A stretch of 64,000 bases of DNA, from assembly GCA_937943625.1 (NCBI GenBank), contig CALEAD010000067.1, positions 1 to 64,000 on the forward strand. The letters run 5' to 3'. Below, one piece after another: positions 52,926 to 62,103 of the stretch. Within the stretch, counting starts at the first letter, position 1, and every line of letters starts with the position of its first letter. This stretch comes from an uncultured Anaerolineae bacterium (GTDB taxonomy: Bacteria > Chloroflexota > Anaerolineae > Promineifilales > Promineifilaceae). Under the pieces are notes generated by a model, which had not been told where the DNA came from, ran no database searches, and worked only from the letters and a program-made list of their open reading frames with translations. A program made the position numbers and the translations under genes.

Positions 52926-53020
52926 ACGGGGTGGAGTAGCTTTCGTATAATGCGATAAACGACTGGAGACAGGGGATTAGAGACCGATTTTCCACGAACC
53001 ACTCCCCACTAACCACTATC

Positions 53021-54445
53021 ATGCTATCTACACGACTCAACAGCAGTAAAACGACCTCTCTCTGGCTAGGTGCGGCATTGGGCGTAACGGCCGTTATTGC
53101 TGGCCTGGTGCTGGCATTTGCTGGCCCGTTGGCTGCTGCCGCGCTACTGCTGGCCGGCGCAGCCGCACTCGTTGTGCTGCGCGATATGGAAATTGGCCTG
53201 TGGAGCGTGGTGGCTGTCGTCTGTCTGCTCCCTTTTGCCACCCTGCCCATAGACATTGGCCTGACGCCAACCTTTTTAGATGTGGCTATTGGCGCAACGG
53301 TTGGCGTCTGGCTGCTGCGCCTGGCCACTGGCCAGCAGCGAGAGGTGGTGGTTACACCCATTGCTCTGCCGCTGCTCATTTTCATGCTGGTGGCCATCTT
53401 TGCTTTTATTTTTGGCCTGGCCAATGGCCCGTTGACGCCGACATTGCTGCGTAAATTTGCCGAACTGTTGCTAAGTCTGGGCTTTGTGTACGTCGTGGTC
53501 GATTTTTGTCGCACGCCAGTGCGCGCCGAGCGCCTGGCGAAGGTGATCATGTTTGCCGGAACGGCTGCAGCGCTGCTGGCGATATGGTTATGGCTGCTGC
53601 CGGAAGACGTGACCAATACGCTGCTCAACGTGCTGACACGCGTGGGCTACCCCGGTGGTTGGGTCATTCGCTACATTGAGGAGAATCCAGCGCTGGCTGA
53701 GCGCGCCATCGGCACGTCGGTTGATCCAAACGTGTTGGGTGGGCTGCTGCTGATGATGGGGGCGCTGATTGGGCCGCAGGTGGTAGCAAAACGGCCGTTG
53801 TTTCCCCGTTGGCTGGTTATGCTGATGTTTGGCGTTACCGTGCTGGCGCTGGTGCTTACTTTTTCGCGTGGGGCCATGCTGGGGCTGGTTGCCGGGCTCG
53901 GTTTTGTGGCGCTGGTGCGCTACCGACGGCTCATTCCATACATGGCAGTGGGGGGCTTGCTCTTGCTGCTGTTGCCCATTGCCCAGACTTACGTCACGCG
54001 CTTCGTGGAGGGCTTTCAGGGAGCAGACCTGGCCACGCAGATGCGTTTTGGTGAGTACAAAGACGCGCTGACGTTGATTCAGCGTTACCCTGTTTTTGGC
54101 GTGGGCTTTGCCGGCACGCCAGACATTGACCTGTACCTGGGAGTTGCAAACGTTTACTTTACCATTGCCCAGCTCATGGGCCTGGTGGGGTTAGGAGTCT
54201 TTTTGGCGGTGATGGGAACGGTGTTTGGCCAGGCCTTTTTGCAGCGGCAACGGTTCAAGCAGCTTCCGCGCCTGGATGCGCTGTGGCTGGGGTTGCATGG
54301 GGCGTTGGTGGGCGGATTGGTGGCGGGGATTTTTGACCATTATCTGTTCAACCTGGAGTTTCATCACGCGGTGACGATTTTTTGGCTGTTGGTTGGCCTG
54401 GCAACGGCCGTTACCCGGCTAGGCCAGCAAGCAGTAGAGGAGTGA
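53021..54445 (+). CDS. O-antigen ligase/polymerase-like membrane protein
   Basis: A 474-residue protein with 11-12 membrane helices. The Wzy_C-type region has LALVLTFSRGAMLGLVAGLG near 282-301 and then a loop with RFGEYKDALTLIQRYPVFGVG and the following GFAGTP, as in WaaL/Wzy-type ligases and polymerases. It likely joins lipid-linked glycan to an acceptor or polymerises repeat units outside the membrane. It lies 95 bp downstream of the GT39-like gene on the same strand, so they form one surface-glycan pair. The spacer has AACCACTCCCCACTAACCAC words. Confidence 0.82.
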   Translation: MLSTRLNSSKTTSLWLGAALGVTAVIAGLVLAFAGPLAAAALLLAGAAALVVLRDMEIGLWSVVAVVCLLPFATLPIDIGLTPTFLDVAIGATVGVWLLRLATGQQREVVVTPIALPLLIFMLVAIFAFIFGLANGPLTPTLLRKFAELLLSLGFVYVVVDFCRTPVRAERLAKVIMFAGTAAALLAIWLWLLPEDVTNTLLNVLTRVGYPGGWVIRYIEENPALAERAIGTSVDPNVLGGLLLMMGALIGPQVVAKRPLFPRWLVMLMFGVTVLALVLTFSRGAMLGLVAGLGFVALVRYRRLIPYMAVGGLLLLLLPIAQTYVTRFVEGFQGADLATQMRFGEYKDALTLIQRYPVFGVGFAGTPDIDLYLGVANVYFTIAQLMGLVGLGVFLAVMGTVFGQAFLQRQRFKQLPRLDALWLGLHGALVGGLVAGIFDHYLFNLEFHHAVTIFWLLVGLATAVTRLGQQAVEE

Positions 54446-54537
54446 CTATTTTGCAGGCGGGGGTAGTGGCGCGCGCAGCGTTGCCCAACTGCCTTTACCT
54501 GGATTCTATTCTTACCGGAGACCCCAAGGGAGGCATC

Positions 54538-54939
54538 ATGCGCAAGTTATTGGTTATTTTATTGAGTGTGCTTTTCCTGGCAGCTTGTGGGCAAGGTAGT
54601 GGCAGTGAAGGGGAGGAAGACCTGCCGACGCTGGCTCCCACCCTGGCTGTCAATGACTCCCCGCGTTTAGAGGTGACGCCAGAGCCGCTGCTGCCCCCCA
54701 CCTGGACGCCCGTTCCCGCTGCGCCGTCTGGCCATTTGCCTGGGGTGGGTAGCGGAGCTGGCCCAACGGCCGTTCCTGTTGCCACCCCCTTCCTGCACAC
54801 CGTAGCGCGTGGGGAAACGTTGGGCATCATCGCCGCGCGCTACAACGTCAACCTCAGTGAACTGGTGCGCGTGAACAACATCGCCAACCCCGACCGCATC
54901 GAAGTGGGGCAACAGCTCATCATTCCCGTTTCCCCCTAA
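54538..54939 (+). CDS. Small LysM lipoprotein
   Basis: A 133-residue lipoprotein. The signal MRKLLVILLSVLFLAAC places the lipobox Cys at 17. A Thr/Pro-rich tether (PEPLLPPTWTPVPAAP) follows, and then one LysM domain at about 84-130 (HTVARGETLGIIAARYNVNL, then IEVGQQLIIPV). LysM binds N-acetyl sugars of peptidoglycan or chitin-like chains. No enzyme domain is present, so it may be an anchor or scaffold. ATG 54538 has GGGAGG 5 bp upstream; a longer open frame in the same phase overlaps the ligase gene but is not used. Confidence 0.85.
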   Translation: MRKLLVILLSVLFLAACGQGSGSEGEEDLPTLAPTLAVNDSPRLEVTPEPLLPPTWTPVPAAPSGHLPGVGSGAGPTAVPVATPFLHTVARGETLGIIAARYNVNLSELVRVNNIANPDRIEVGQQLIIPVSP

Positions 54940-54940
54940 A

Positions 54941-54980
54941 CAAAAAAGACCCGAGGGGTTAGCAGAAACCCTTCGGGTCT
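54941..54980 (-). terminator. clpC terminator
   Basis: The stem AGACCCGA-GGGGTT pairs with AACCC-TTCGGGTCT (54947-54980). On the minus strand it is followed by TTTTTTGTTT, so it ends clpC transcription. It sits between clpC and the converging LysM gene. Confidence 0.8.
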
Positions 54981-55007
54981 GGGGAAACAAAACAGGCATG
55001 CGGAAGC

Positions 55008-57521
55008 CTAAATAGCCGGCAGCGCTTCTGGCGCTTCTTCTGTCTGTGCTTCTGGGTGGCGCAGGATGATCTTGTTTGCTTCCTGGTCCAGGTCTACCAC
55101 CACTGTTTCCCCGTGATGGAACTGACCGGCAAGCACTGCGTCAGAAAGCAGGTCTTCCACCTCTGTCTGAATCACGCGGCGCAGCGGACGCGCGCCAAAT
55201 TCCGGGTCGTAGCCACGTTCTGCCAGCCAGTCACGTGCAGCGGGTGTTACCTCCAGCGTTAGATCATACTCCGCCAACCGGTCATTCACCTCGCGCAAGA
55301 TAATATCCACAATGTAGCGAATATCGGCCTGTGTCAACTGACGGAAGACCACAATGCTATCTACGCGGTTAATAAACTCAGGGCGGAAATGCCGCTTCAG
55401 CTCATCCATCAGCTTTTTCTGCATCTCGCGGTAGTTTTCTTCCGCCGCTACCGTCTGGTCGCGCTGGAAGGAGAAACCCAGGTTGGGGCCGCGCTTGATC
55501 ATGTCTGCGCCGACGTTGGAGGTCATGATAATGATGGCGTTGCGGAAGTTTACCTTTTGCCCTTTGGCGTCAGAAAGATGTCCTTCTTCCATGATTTGCA
55601 GCAGGATGTTAAACGCTTCCGGGTGCGCCTTTTCAATTTCATCAAAGACCACAATGGAATACGGCCGTCGGCGAATAGCCTCTGTTAGCTGACCCGCATC
55701 TTCATACCCCACGTACCCAGGTGGCGAACCAATCAGGCGGGCAACGTTGTGCCGTTCCATAAACTCAGACATATCAAGCTGAATCAACGCATCCTCGCTG
55801 CCAAACAAGAATCGCGCCAGCGCCTTTGTCAGCTCCGTCTTGCCAACGCCCGTTGGTCCCAGGAAGATAAACGAACCAATGGGGCGGCGCGGATCCTTTA
55901 GACCAGCGCGCGCGCGGCGTACCGCTTTGGAAATGGCTTGAATTGCCTCGTGTTGGCCCACAATGTGCTTTTGCAGCTCTTCTTCCATGCGCAGCAGCCG
56001 CGCCGATTCTTCTTCCGTAAACTGGTAAACAGGAATACCCGTCCACATTGCCAACACCTCGGCAATGTCTTCGGCCGTTACGCTGGTTTCCGGGCCACCT
56101 TCGGCGCGGCCAGCGCGCATCTGGTCTAGCTTGCGTTGCAGCTCTTCTTCACGACTGGCAAGTTCCAGTGCATATTCCTCTTGCCCGTCCTCCAAGGCCG
56201 CTTCGCGCTCGTCACGAATTTCGCGCAGCTCCTCATACGCCTCACGAATGTCGGCTGGCTGTGGCATACGATACAGGCGCACGCGCGAGGCGCTTTCGTC
56301 AATCAGATCAATTGCCTTATCTGGCAGGAAGCGTTCAGTGACATAGCGCGTAGAAAGGTTAACGGCCGCTTCGATGGCATCTTCGGTAATGAACAGGTTG
56401 TGGTGCTGTTCATATGCCCCTTTGATTCCCTTCAGAATCTCTACGGCTTCTTCAGGTGAGGGTTCATCTACGTAAACCGGCTGAAAACGGCGTTCCAGGG
56501 CGGCGTCGCTCTCAATGTACTTGCGGTACTCATCCAGCGTGGTTGCGCCAATCGTCTGCAGCTCGCCACGCGCCAGCGCCGGCTTCAGAATGTTTGCCGC
56601 ATCCACGGAGCTGCCCGCTGAGCCTGCGCCGACGAGCATATGCACTTCGTCAATAAATAAAATGGCATCGCTCGATTTTAGCTCTTCGATCACGCGCTTA
56701 AGCCGTTCTTCAAACTGGCCGCGATACATCGTTCCTGCAACCAGGCTGCCTACATCTAGCTGCAACACACGCTTGTCTTGCAGCGCCTCTGGCACCTTGC
56801 CCGCGACAATGCGCTGCGCCAGGCCTTCGATAATGGCCGTTTTACCCACCCCCGGCTCGCCAATAAGCGCCGGGTTGTTTTTGGTGCGCCGCGCCAGAAT
56901 CTGAATGACGCGCTCGATCTCTGTTTGCCGCCCAATTACCGGGTCAAGTTTACCTTCCTCGGCCATCGCCGTCAGGTCAGTGGCCAGTTGATCCACCATA
57001 GGCGTTTTGCTTTTTTCCTTTTTGGGGCGTCTGGCGGCTGCAGGCGCGGCCGTTTCTGTAGCTGTTACAGGGTTTTCCTTCAACAACTTGCGCGTGTGGC
57101 GACGAATTTGCTCCGTGCTGACGCCAAACTTACGCAGCACATCAATTGCCAGCCCCTCATTTTGCCGCGCCAGCCCCAGCAGCAGATGTTCCGTGCTGAT
57201 GTAATGTTGCCCCATTCGCCGCGCTTCTTCCACCGCCAGTTCCAGCACGCGCTTGGTGCTGGGAGAAAGCTCGATCTTGGTAAATGGTGTGCGTGTGCCA
57301 GCGCCTCCTGAAAGGCGCTCTACCATTGCTTGCACGCGGCCGAGGTCCAAGCCTAATTCGCGCAGGACTCGTCCTGCCACTCCGCCTTCTTCACGCATCA
57401 GGCCGATGAGGACATGTTCGCTACCTATGTAGCTGTGGTTTAGCCGTTCAGCTTCTTCTTGCGCCAGACTTAAAACACGCCGGGCGCGCTGTGTAAATCG
57501 TTCCCAATTTTTGGAGTTCAC
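55008..57521 (-). CDS. clpC: Clp protease ATP-binding subunit ClpC
   Basis: An 837-residue Hsp100 unfoldase that feeds ClpP. The N-domain repeats ([17 protein letters not shown]) cover 1-150. AAA-1 has GEPGVGKT near 215. The UVR motif ([20 protein letters not shown]) lies in the middle domain, and AAA-2 has [10 protein letters not shown] near 545 with ClpP loop and C-terminal D2-small. The single M-domain coil with UVR marks it as ClpC rather than ClpB. It lacks a CtsR/McsAB operon here; the flanking genes are unrelated. It is a single-gene unit with its own terminator. Confidence 0.96.
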   Translation of the reverse strand: MNSKNWERFTQRARRVLSLAQEEAERLNHSYIGSEHVLIGLMREEGGVAGRVLRELGLDLGRVQAMVERLSGGAGTRTPFTKIELSPSTKRVLELAVEEARRMGQHYISTEHLLLGLARQNEGLAIDVLRKFGVSTEQIRRHTRKLLKENPVTATETAAPAAARRPKKEKSKTPMVDQLATDLTAMAEEGKLDPVIGRQTEIERVIQILARRTKNNPALIGEPGVGKTAIIEGLAQRIVAGKVPEALQDKRVLQLDVGSLVAGTMYRGQFEERLKRVIEELKSSDAILFIDEVHMLVGAGSAGSSVDAANILKPALARGELQTIGATTLDEYRKYIESDAALERRFQPVYVDEPSPEEAVEILKGIKGAYEQHHNLFITEDAIEAAVNLSTRYVTERFLPDKAIDLIDESASRVRLYRMPQPADIREAYEELREIRDEREAALEDGQEEYALELASREEELQRKLDQMRAGRAEGGPETSVTAEDIAEVLAMWTGIPVYQFTEEESARLLRMEEELQKHIVGQHEAIQAISKAVRRARAGLKDPRRPIGSFIFLGPTGVGKTELTKALARFLFGSEDALIQLDMSEFMERHNVARLIGSPPGYVGYEDAGQLTEAIRRRPYSIVVFDEIEKAHPEAFNILLQIMEEGHLSDAKGQKVNFRNAIIIMTSNVGADMIKRGPNLGFSFQRDQTVAAEENYREMQKKLMDELKRHFRPEFINRVDSIVVFRQLTQADIRYIVDIILREVNDRLAEYDLTLEVTPAARDWLAERGYDPEFGARPLRRVIQTEVEDLLSDAVLAGQFHHGETVVVDLDQEANKIILRHPEAQTEEAPEALPAI

Positions 57522-57657
57522 TGGCTGTTACCTCGATTGTTTGCAGGTTTAAGACCTATGTTGTTGCGATTTGCAAGTAACAATGGACTTATTTTATAGA
57601 TATGTTTATAGCCGCCATTGTCCTGCGTTGCGTCTCCTTTTACCTTTCTCTCATATG

Positions 57658-57720
57658 CAAAACGACCCCAAGAAACGCGCTACCTGTCTGAACAATTTGG
57701 GCGACGTTTGTTGGGGTCGT
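57658..57720 (-). terminator. rpsA terminator with long stem
   Basis: ACGACCCCAA-G-AAACG (57662-57677) pairs with CGTTT-G-TTGGGGTCGT (57705-57720): 15 bp with one mismatch and a 27-nt loop. On the minus strand CGTTTTGC follows. It lies 19 bp after the S1 stop. Confidence 0.65.
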
Positions 57721-57738
57721 AGACCATGTTTAGACCAT

Positions 57739-58893
57739 TTAGTTTGAGTTGAGCATAGCGATGTCAGCTTCGATGTATGCGGCGGAATCTACTTGCTTCA
57801 GGCTGAGGCCTAGCTGGCGCTGCTCTGGCGCAATGCGAATGATACGCACAGTTACTTCATCTTCTGCTTTGACCACTTCGCGTGGGTGATTGATGTGATT
57901 GTGGGATAGTTCGGAGATGTGAATCAGCCCTTCTAGCTGATAATCATCATTCAGGCGAGCAAAGGCGCCAAATTTGGTGATTTTGGTGATGGTAGCCTCG
58001 ATAAGCTGGCCTTCGCTGTATAGCTGATCAATGATTGTCCAGGGGTCTGTCTCTAGCTGCTTCATGCTGAGGGCAATGCGCTGCTGGGCCTGGTCTATGC
58101 TGAGTACGGCCACTTTGACTTCATCACCCACGTTAATGATGTCAGACGGGGTTTTTACACGTTTCCAGCTCATTTCTGAGAGGTGTACCAGCCCTTCGAT
58201 GCCGCCAATGTCTATGAAAGCGCCGTAGTTGGTGAGGTTGATCACGCGGCCAGTAAAGGTGTCGCCGGGCTTGATGCTGTCCATCAGTTCCTGGCGCTGG
58301 TTTTCGCGCCGTTCGCGCAAGGAAGCGCGCTCCGACATGATTAGCCGCCCGCGCTCGCGATCTACTTCCATTACTTTGACCGTCACCTTTTTGCCCACCA
58401 TCTTTTGCAGACGTTCTGGTGTGACGTTGCGGTCGGGGAAGCGGCTGAAGTCTAGCTGGGAGTTGGGCACGAAGCCGCGGAGTTGCCCCATGCGCACAAT
58501 GATGCCGCCGCGATTGATGCCAATGACCTGGCCCGTGAAGGTGGTTTTGTTGGTCATGTGTGTCTGGGCCAGATGCCAATCTTCTTCTTCGGCTGCCTTT
58601 GTGTAGGAAAGGATGACGTTCCCGTCGGCGTCTTCGGGATTGACAATGTAGACGGTGATTGGGTCGCCGATGTTGAAGCTGTCGCGCACGGCCGTATCCA
58701 GCTTGTCATATTCCTGATTGGGAATGATGCCTTCTGATTTGGCACCAATGTCTACCAGAAGCTCGTGCGGCCGTTTTTCGACGATCCAGCCCTGGCGAAT
58801 TTCGCCAACTTTAGGCAGGTTAAACTTTTCGTCCAATAAGAAGTTCATGGGATGACTTGCCTGGTCATTGCCCGTTTGCATAAAAGAATCCAT
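57739..58893 (-). CDS. rpsA: 30S ribosomal protein S1-like (four S1 domains)
   Basis: A 384-residue RNA-binding protein with four S1/OB domains (about 25-95, 110-180, 195-265 and 280-355; for example GEIRQGWIVEKRPHELLVDI, GDTFTGRVINLTNYGAFIDI, GQLIEATITKITKFGAFARL). Four-domain S1 occurs in many Gram-positive-like phyla, whereas Proteobacteria have six. It helps mRNA bind the ribosome. I used ATG 58893, because a TATAAT promoter at 58939-58966 would make the longer frame to 59034 untranscribed. AGGGGG lies 12 bp upstream, a little far. Confidence 0.9.
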   Translation of the reverse strand: MDSFMQTGNDQASHPMNFLLDEKFNLPKVGEIRQGWIVEKRPHELLVDIGAKSEGIIPNQEYDKLDTAVRDSFNIGDPITVYIVNPEDADGNVILSYTKAAEEEDWHLAQTHMTNKTTFTGQVIGINRGGIIVRMGQLRGFVPNSQLDFSRFPDRNVTPERLQKMVGKKVTVKVMEVDRERGRLIMSERASLRERRENQRQELMDSIKPGDTFTGRVINLTNYGAFIDIGGIEGLVHLSEMSWKRVKTPSDIINVGDEVKVAVLSIDQAQQRIALSMKQLETDPWTIIDQLYSEGQLIEATITKITKFGAFARLNDDYQLEGLIHISELSHNHINHPREVVKAEDEVTVRIIRIAPEQRQLGLSLKQVDSAAYIEADIAMLNSN

Positions 58894-58938
58894 TTTTTGA
58901 CAGTACCCCCTGGTGTACCGTAGGTAAATTTTGCCCAA

Positions 58939-58966
58939 ATTATACTGGGTTTGAGGTTGTTGGCAA
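58939..58966 (-). promoter_or_regulatory. rpsA promoter
   Basis: On the minus strand, TTGCCA (plus 58961-58966), a 16-bp spacer and a perfect TATAAT (plus 58939-58944) are present. Transcription would begin near 58932, giving a leader of about 40 nt to ATG 58893. Confidence 0.65.
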
Positions 58967-58996
58967 TAAAACGGCCGTTCCTCTTCTCTGTCCCTT

Positions 58997-60025
58997 TTAC
59001 CCGGCCTGTTTTTCGCTTTGCTGCCAAAAGGCATTCAAAATCTCTGCCAACTCCGGCATACGTTCAAAGTGAGGTAGCCCGCGGCTGGGGGTCAGGCGCA
59101 CGGCTTGCCAGTTGGCTTTTCTGGCCAGCAGCTCTGGCAGGCCATCAAAGCGGGAGAAGTAATCTTCGTCGTAGATGACGAGTGTGGGCACGTTGACATG
59201 TTCGTAGACGAGTTGGCGCACGTTGCGGGTGAATAAACAGCCGCTGACAAAGTGCAGCGGTGCGTGTTCGGCGCCGGGCTGGTGTGATGAGAGATAGGCG
59301 TATTCTACCAGGCTGGCGGGTACTTCGCCGATAAAGCTCTTGCTGAGGAAGAATTGAATGCTGCGGCGCGTGGTGAGCAGATCAAACAGGGGGCGTGCCC
59401 AGAGCGGAAAAGAAAGGAGGCGGTGCAGGCTGTTGCTGCGGTTGTTGGCAGTCGCTTGCTGTGGGGCGCCGTAGGGCTGCCCTAACCCGCTAGGGGAAAT
59501 AAGGGCAATGCTATGGAAGAGGCGTGGGTTGGCCATGGCGGCGCGTGCCAGAAATTCACCGCCCAGGGAGATGGCAATGGCGTCTACGGGTTGCCTGATC
59601 TCTTGGGCAATCAGGTCGGTGATGGCATCTTCATAGATTTGGGGCGTGTAGGCGCGCCGCGTGCGCGCGGAAAAGCCAAAGCCGGGCAGGTCAATGGCGT
59701 AGATGGGGCGCTGGCTGCAATAGTGACGGAAGATAGGGCCAACTTCGTGGGCGCTGGCAGTGGCGTTGATGCTGTGGATGAGGAGCAACGGCCGTTTGTC
59801 TCCCCCGCCTGTCTCTGCATAGTAACTTACCTGCCCGGCCGTCTGGCTGTAAAAGTGACCGCGGGCGGCGGGTAAGGCATCTGGCAGAGGCAGGTTGTGC
59901 TTGATAAAGAGGTTGCTATACAGAATCCAACCGCCGCCCAACACGGTCGTTGTGGTGGCAATAGCCGCCGCGCCGGTAGCAATCCGGATGTTGGCGGCAG
60001 GTTGACGTGCTTGCGTATGCTTCAT
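58997..60025 (-). CDS. Membrane-anchored alpha/beta hydrolase
   Basis: A 342-residue hydrolase with one N-terminal membrane segment (about 18-38, IATGAAAIATTTTVLGGGWI) and then an alpha/beta fold. HSINATAS marks the oxyanion loop near 85, IDLPGFGFSAR follows, and the nucleophile is in AISLGGEF (Ser near 156). The acid lies in VIYDEDYFSRF and the last His in RGLPHFE near 320. The usual GxSxG reads ISLGG, so the first Gly is Ile-preceded. It could be an epoxide hydrolase or esterase; the substrate is unknown. ATG 60025 has GGAGG 6 bp upstream. Confidence 0.82.
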   Translation of the reverse strand: MKHTQARQPAANIRIATGAAAIATTTTVLGGGWILYSNLFIKHNLPLPDALPAARGHFYSQTAGQVSYYAETGGGDKRPLLLIHSINATASAHEVGPIFRHYCSQRPIYAIDLPGFGFSARTRRAYTPQIYEDAITDLIAQEIRQPVDAIAISLGGEFLARAAMANPRLFHSIALISPSGLGQPYGAPQQATANNRSNSLHRLLSFPLWARPLFDLLTTRRSIQFFLSKSFIGEVPASLVEYAYLSSHQPGAEHAPLHFVSGCLFTRNVRQLVYEHVNVPTLVIYDEDYFSRFDGLPELLARKANWQAVRLTPSRGLPHFERMPELAEILNAFWQQSEKQAG

Positions 60026-60238
60026 AGTGTGCCTCCAGAATGGGTGAGCTGCCAATGATAAGACGAATTTAGGCGTTTGGCTATGTCGAACCGCCTTCTA
60101 CTATACCCCATTCTGGAGGATTCTGCTCTGTGTATAGGGACCTAAAGCAACAGGGAGAAGCCACGAAGAACACGGAGAAAAGTAACGATGGGACTACTCC
60201 GTGCGCGCGATCTCCCTTTGCATAGCTGCCTGTGGAGC

Positions 60239-61132
60239 TTAGCCCCGCTCGCCGATTTGCACCTGCAAGGTTTCTAGTTTGCCGCCGCGCAGGATGGTGA
60301 TGGGTACGGCCGTTCCCACCCGATCCCCACTCAACAAGACGAATAACTGCTCATGCTTGCGCACAGGTTGCCCATCCAGGGCGACGATGGTGTCACCCAG
60401 CGCCAGACCGCCCTTTTCGGCTGGGCTGCCCGGCTCTACGCCCATGATGAGCAGGCCGCTTTTTTGGCCCAATTCTTCGCGGATGGCTTCTGGCAGGTGC
60501 ACGCGCTGGGTGCTGATGCCCAGGTAGCCGCGCTTGATACGGCCGTGTGTCAGCAATGAATCTGCCACGCGCTGCAGGGTGGCCACGGGAATAGTGAGGC
60601 TGATCCCCTGACCAAAGCCAGATGTGTTCAGGCCAACGAGCTGCCCGGCAGCATTGATTAATGGGCCACCAGAAAAGCCAGGGTACATCACTACGTCCGT
60701 CTGCACATATTGGTCAATCAGGCCTCCCCCCGGCGCGCGCCACCCCTGTTCCAGGGCACTGATGATGCCCAGTGTCGCCTGCACACTTTGCTCAGGACGT
60801 GCCAACGCCAACACCAGATTCCCCACGCTCACTTCTTTGGCTGCTGCGTGGGGCAGAGGGAGCAGGCTGGCGCTTTCGGCGCGCAACAGCGCCAGGTCGG
60901 TGCTGGGGTCACGACCAACCAGTTTGGCGGCAACGGCCGTTTTTCCTTCCAGGCCAATCGTTATTTTGTCTGACTGCACTACGTGGTGAGCCGTGAGAAT
61001 CAATCCGTCGGCTGACCAGACAATGCCGCTGGCGGGCATCCGCCGCCGCGCTTCTACACGCGCTACGCCGGGTGCAGCATCAGCAACGGCGCGGGTCATG
61101 GCATCAGATAAATCGGTAAAGAGGTTTTGCAT
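60239..61132 (-). CDS. HtrA/DegP-like serine protease with PDZ
   Basis: A 297-residue trypsin-fold protease. The triad is His50 (LTAHHVV), Asp79 (DPSTDLALL) and Ser154 (PGFSGGP, instead of the common GNSGGP). A PDZ domain from about 205 has GYLGIST, LIMGVEPGSPAEKGGLALGD and IVALDGQPV. No signal peptide or membrane anchor is seen in the first residues (MQNLFTDLSDAMTRAVAD), which is unusual for this family of exported proteases; the N-terminus may be incomplete or the enzyme cytosolic. ATG 61132 has AGGAG 7 bp upstream, which supports this start. Confidence 0.88.
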   Translation of the reverse strand: MQNLFTDLSDAMTRAVADAAPGVARVEARRRMPASGIVWSADGLILTAHHVVQSDKITIGLEGKTAVAAKLVGRDPSTDLALLRAESASLLPLPHAAAKEVSVGNLVLALARPEQSVQATLGIISALEQGWRAPGGGLIDQYVQTDVVMYPGFSGGPLINAAGQLVGLNTSGFGQGISLTIPVATLQRVADSLLTHGRIKRGYLGISTQRVHLPEAIREELGQKSGLLIMGVEPGSPAEKGGLALGDTIVALDGQPVRKHEQLFVLLSGDRVGTAVPITILRGGKLETLQVQIGERG

Positions 61133-61148
61133 GGCATCTCTCCTAAAA

Positions 61149-61395
61149 ATGGACCGCCGACCGCCGACGGCCGTTTGCAAATGTAGCCCAGGTTGCCAGA
61201 TTAGTAGCTACTTTAACAAAACGGCTAAGTGGCCGCATCGTCAATTCGATGGGGGACGTACCTGGAAAAATGGGGAGGGGGAGTGAATTGTGAATTGTGG
61301 TGTGGGGCAAAGCATCTTTGCAAGTTTGGCCACCAACCAGCGATGGCGGCCGCTATCTCTCGCCCGTATTGCGGTCGGTGGTCTGCTGGCTGTGC
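61149..61395. repeat. Fragments of the heptad repeat
   Basis: The 290-bp gap between the HtrA-like and regulator genes holds GGACCGCCGACCGCCGACGG (61149-61168) and, further on, an imperfect hairpin arm pair around GCCACCAACCAGCGATGG and GCGGTCGGTGGTCTGC (61327-61392). GTGAATTGTGAATTGTGG words (61284-61301) lie in between. No gene is seen. Confidence 0.5.
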
Positions 61396-61422
61396 TTGAA
61401 AAAAAATTGTAAAACATCGCTA

Positions 61423-62022
61423 TCAAAGCACAATCAGCCCCAGGCGGGTAGCGCGCACAACCGCTTCGGTGCGGCTTTGTGCCCCCAGCTTGCCCATGAG
61501 GGCGTTGAGGTGGAACTTGACGGTGTGCTCACTGATGGCTAATTGCTGGGCGATGGCTTTGTTGGTTAATCCTTCGGCCAGTAGTTGCAATACCTCGCTT
61601 TCGCGCGGGGTGAGCGCCTGGCGCAATGTGGGCGTGGGGGTCTGCTCTGGCAGTAGCCCCTCGCTGAAGCTGGGGTCAATGAGCAGGAAGCCGTGATGGA
61701 CGGCGGCAACGGCCGTTGCCAATCGCGCTGCATCTGCCATGCGTGGCAGCAGCCCGCGCACCCCCGTTGCCCAGATGGCTGCTACATCCTCCTCCGCCGC
61801 CAGCAGCGCCAGCGCAGGCAAACCCCACTCTGGCAAGGTGGCTGGCGGCTCCCAGCCTACATCCCACACTACGATTTCAGGTTCATAGTCGCGCAGCCCC
61901 TCAAGCTGGCCACTACTCAATTGCGCCACAACCTGACAATCTGGCAGGGTGGCCAGCAGCGCCGCCAGCCCTGCACGCGCCAGCGGATCATCCGCAACCA
62001 GGGCAATTTTAATGGTGTTCAT
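61423..62022 (-). CDS. NarL/LuxR-type response regulator, atypical receiver
   Basis: A 199-residue regulator. The receiver (1-115) keeps the acidic pair in VADDPLARAG and the phospho-Asp in IVVWDVGW near 53, but the conserved Thr/Ser and Lys positions look replaced (LALLAAEED; GLLPR instead of GYLLK). The C-terminal LuxR helix-turn-helix (135-195) is normal: LTPRESEVLQLLAEGLTNKA, then ISEHTVKFHLNALMGKLG. Without the Lys, phosphorylation-driven switching may be impaired, so it may act constitutively or by another signal. I used ATG 62022. No kinase gene is adjacent. Confidence 0.85.
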   Translation of the reverse strand: MNTIKIALVADDPLARAGLAALLATLPDCQVVAQLSSGQLEGLRDYEPEIVVWDVGWEPPATLPEWGLPALALLAAEEDVAAIWATGVRGLLPRMADAARLATAVAAVHHGFLLIDPSFSEGLLPEQTPTPTLRQALTPRESEVLQLLAEGLTNKAIAQQLAISEHTVKFHLNALMGKLGAQSRTEAVVRATRLGLIVL

Positions 62023-62103
62023 GGTGTGTTGGTATGACTGTTTCCTTGAAGCTGACCGCAGACGGCCGACGGTCAACCGGTTGATTCGTGGGGGTGTGCT
62101 CAC

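Noticed and set aside
54382-54537. A longer start for the LysM lipoprotein overlapping the ligase gene
   Set aside because: The internal ATG 54538 has GGGAGG and begins a perfect lipoprotein signal, which the longer form would bury.
58894-59034. N-terminal extension of the S1 protein
   Set aside because: A TATAAT promoter lies inside this stretch and the extension is Arg/Lys/Gln-rich with no similarity to S1 domains.
60120-60180. GAAGCCACGAAGAACACGG stretch as a small gene or RNA
   Set aside because: It is a common low-complexity spacer word with no start codon, stem or terminator around it.
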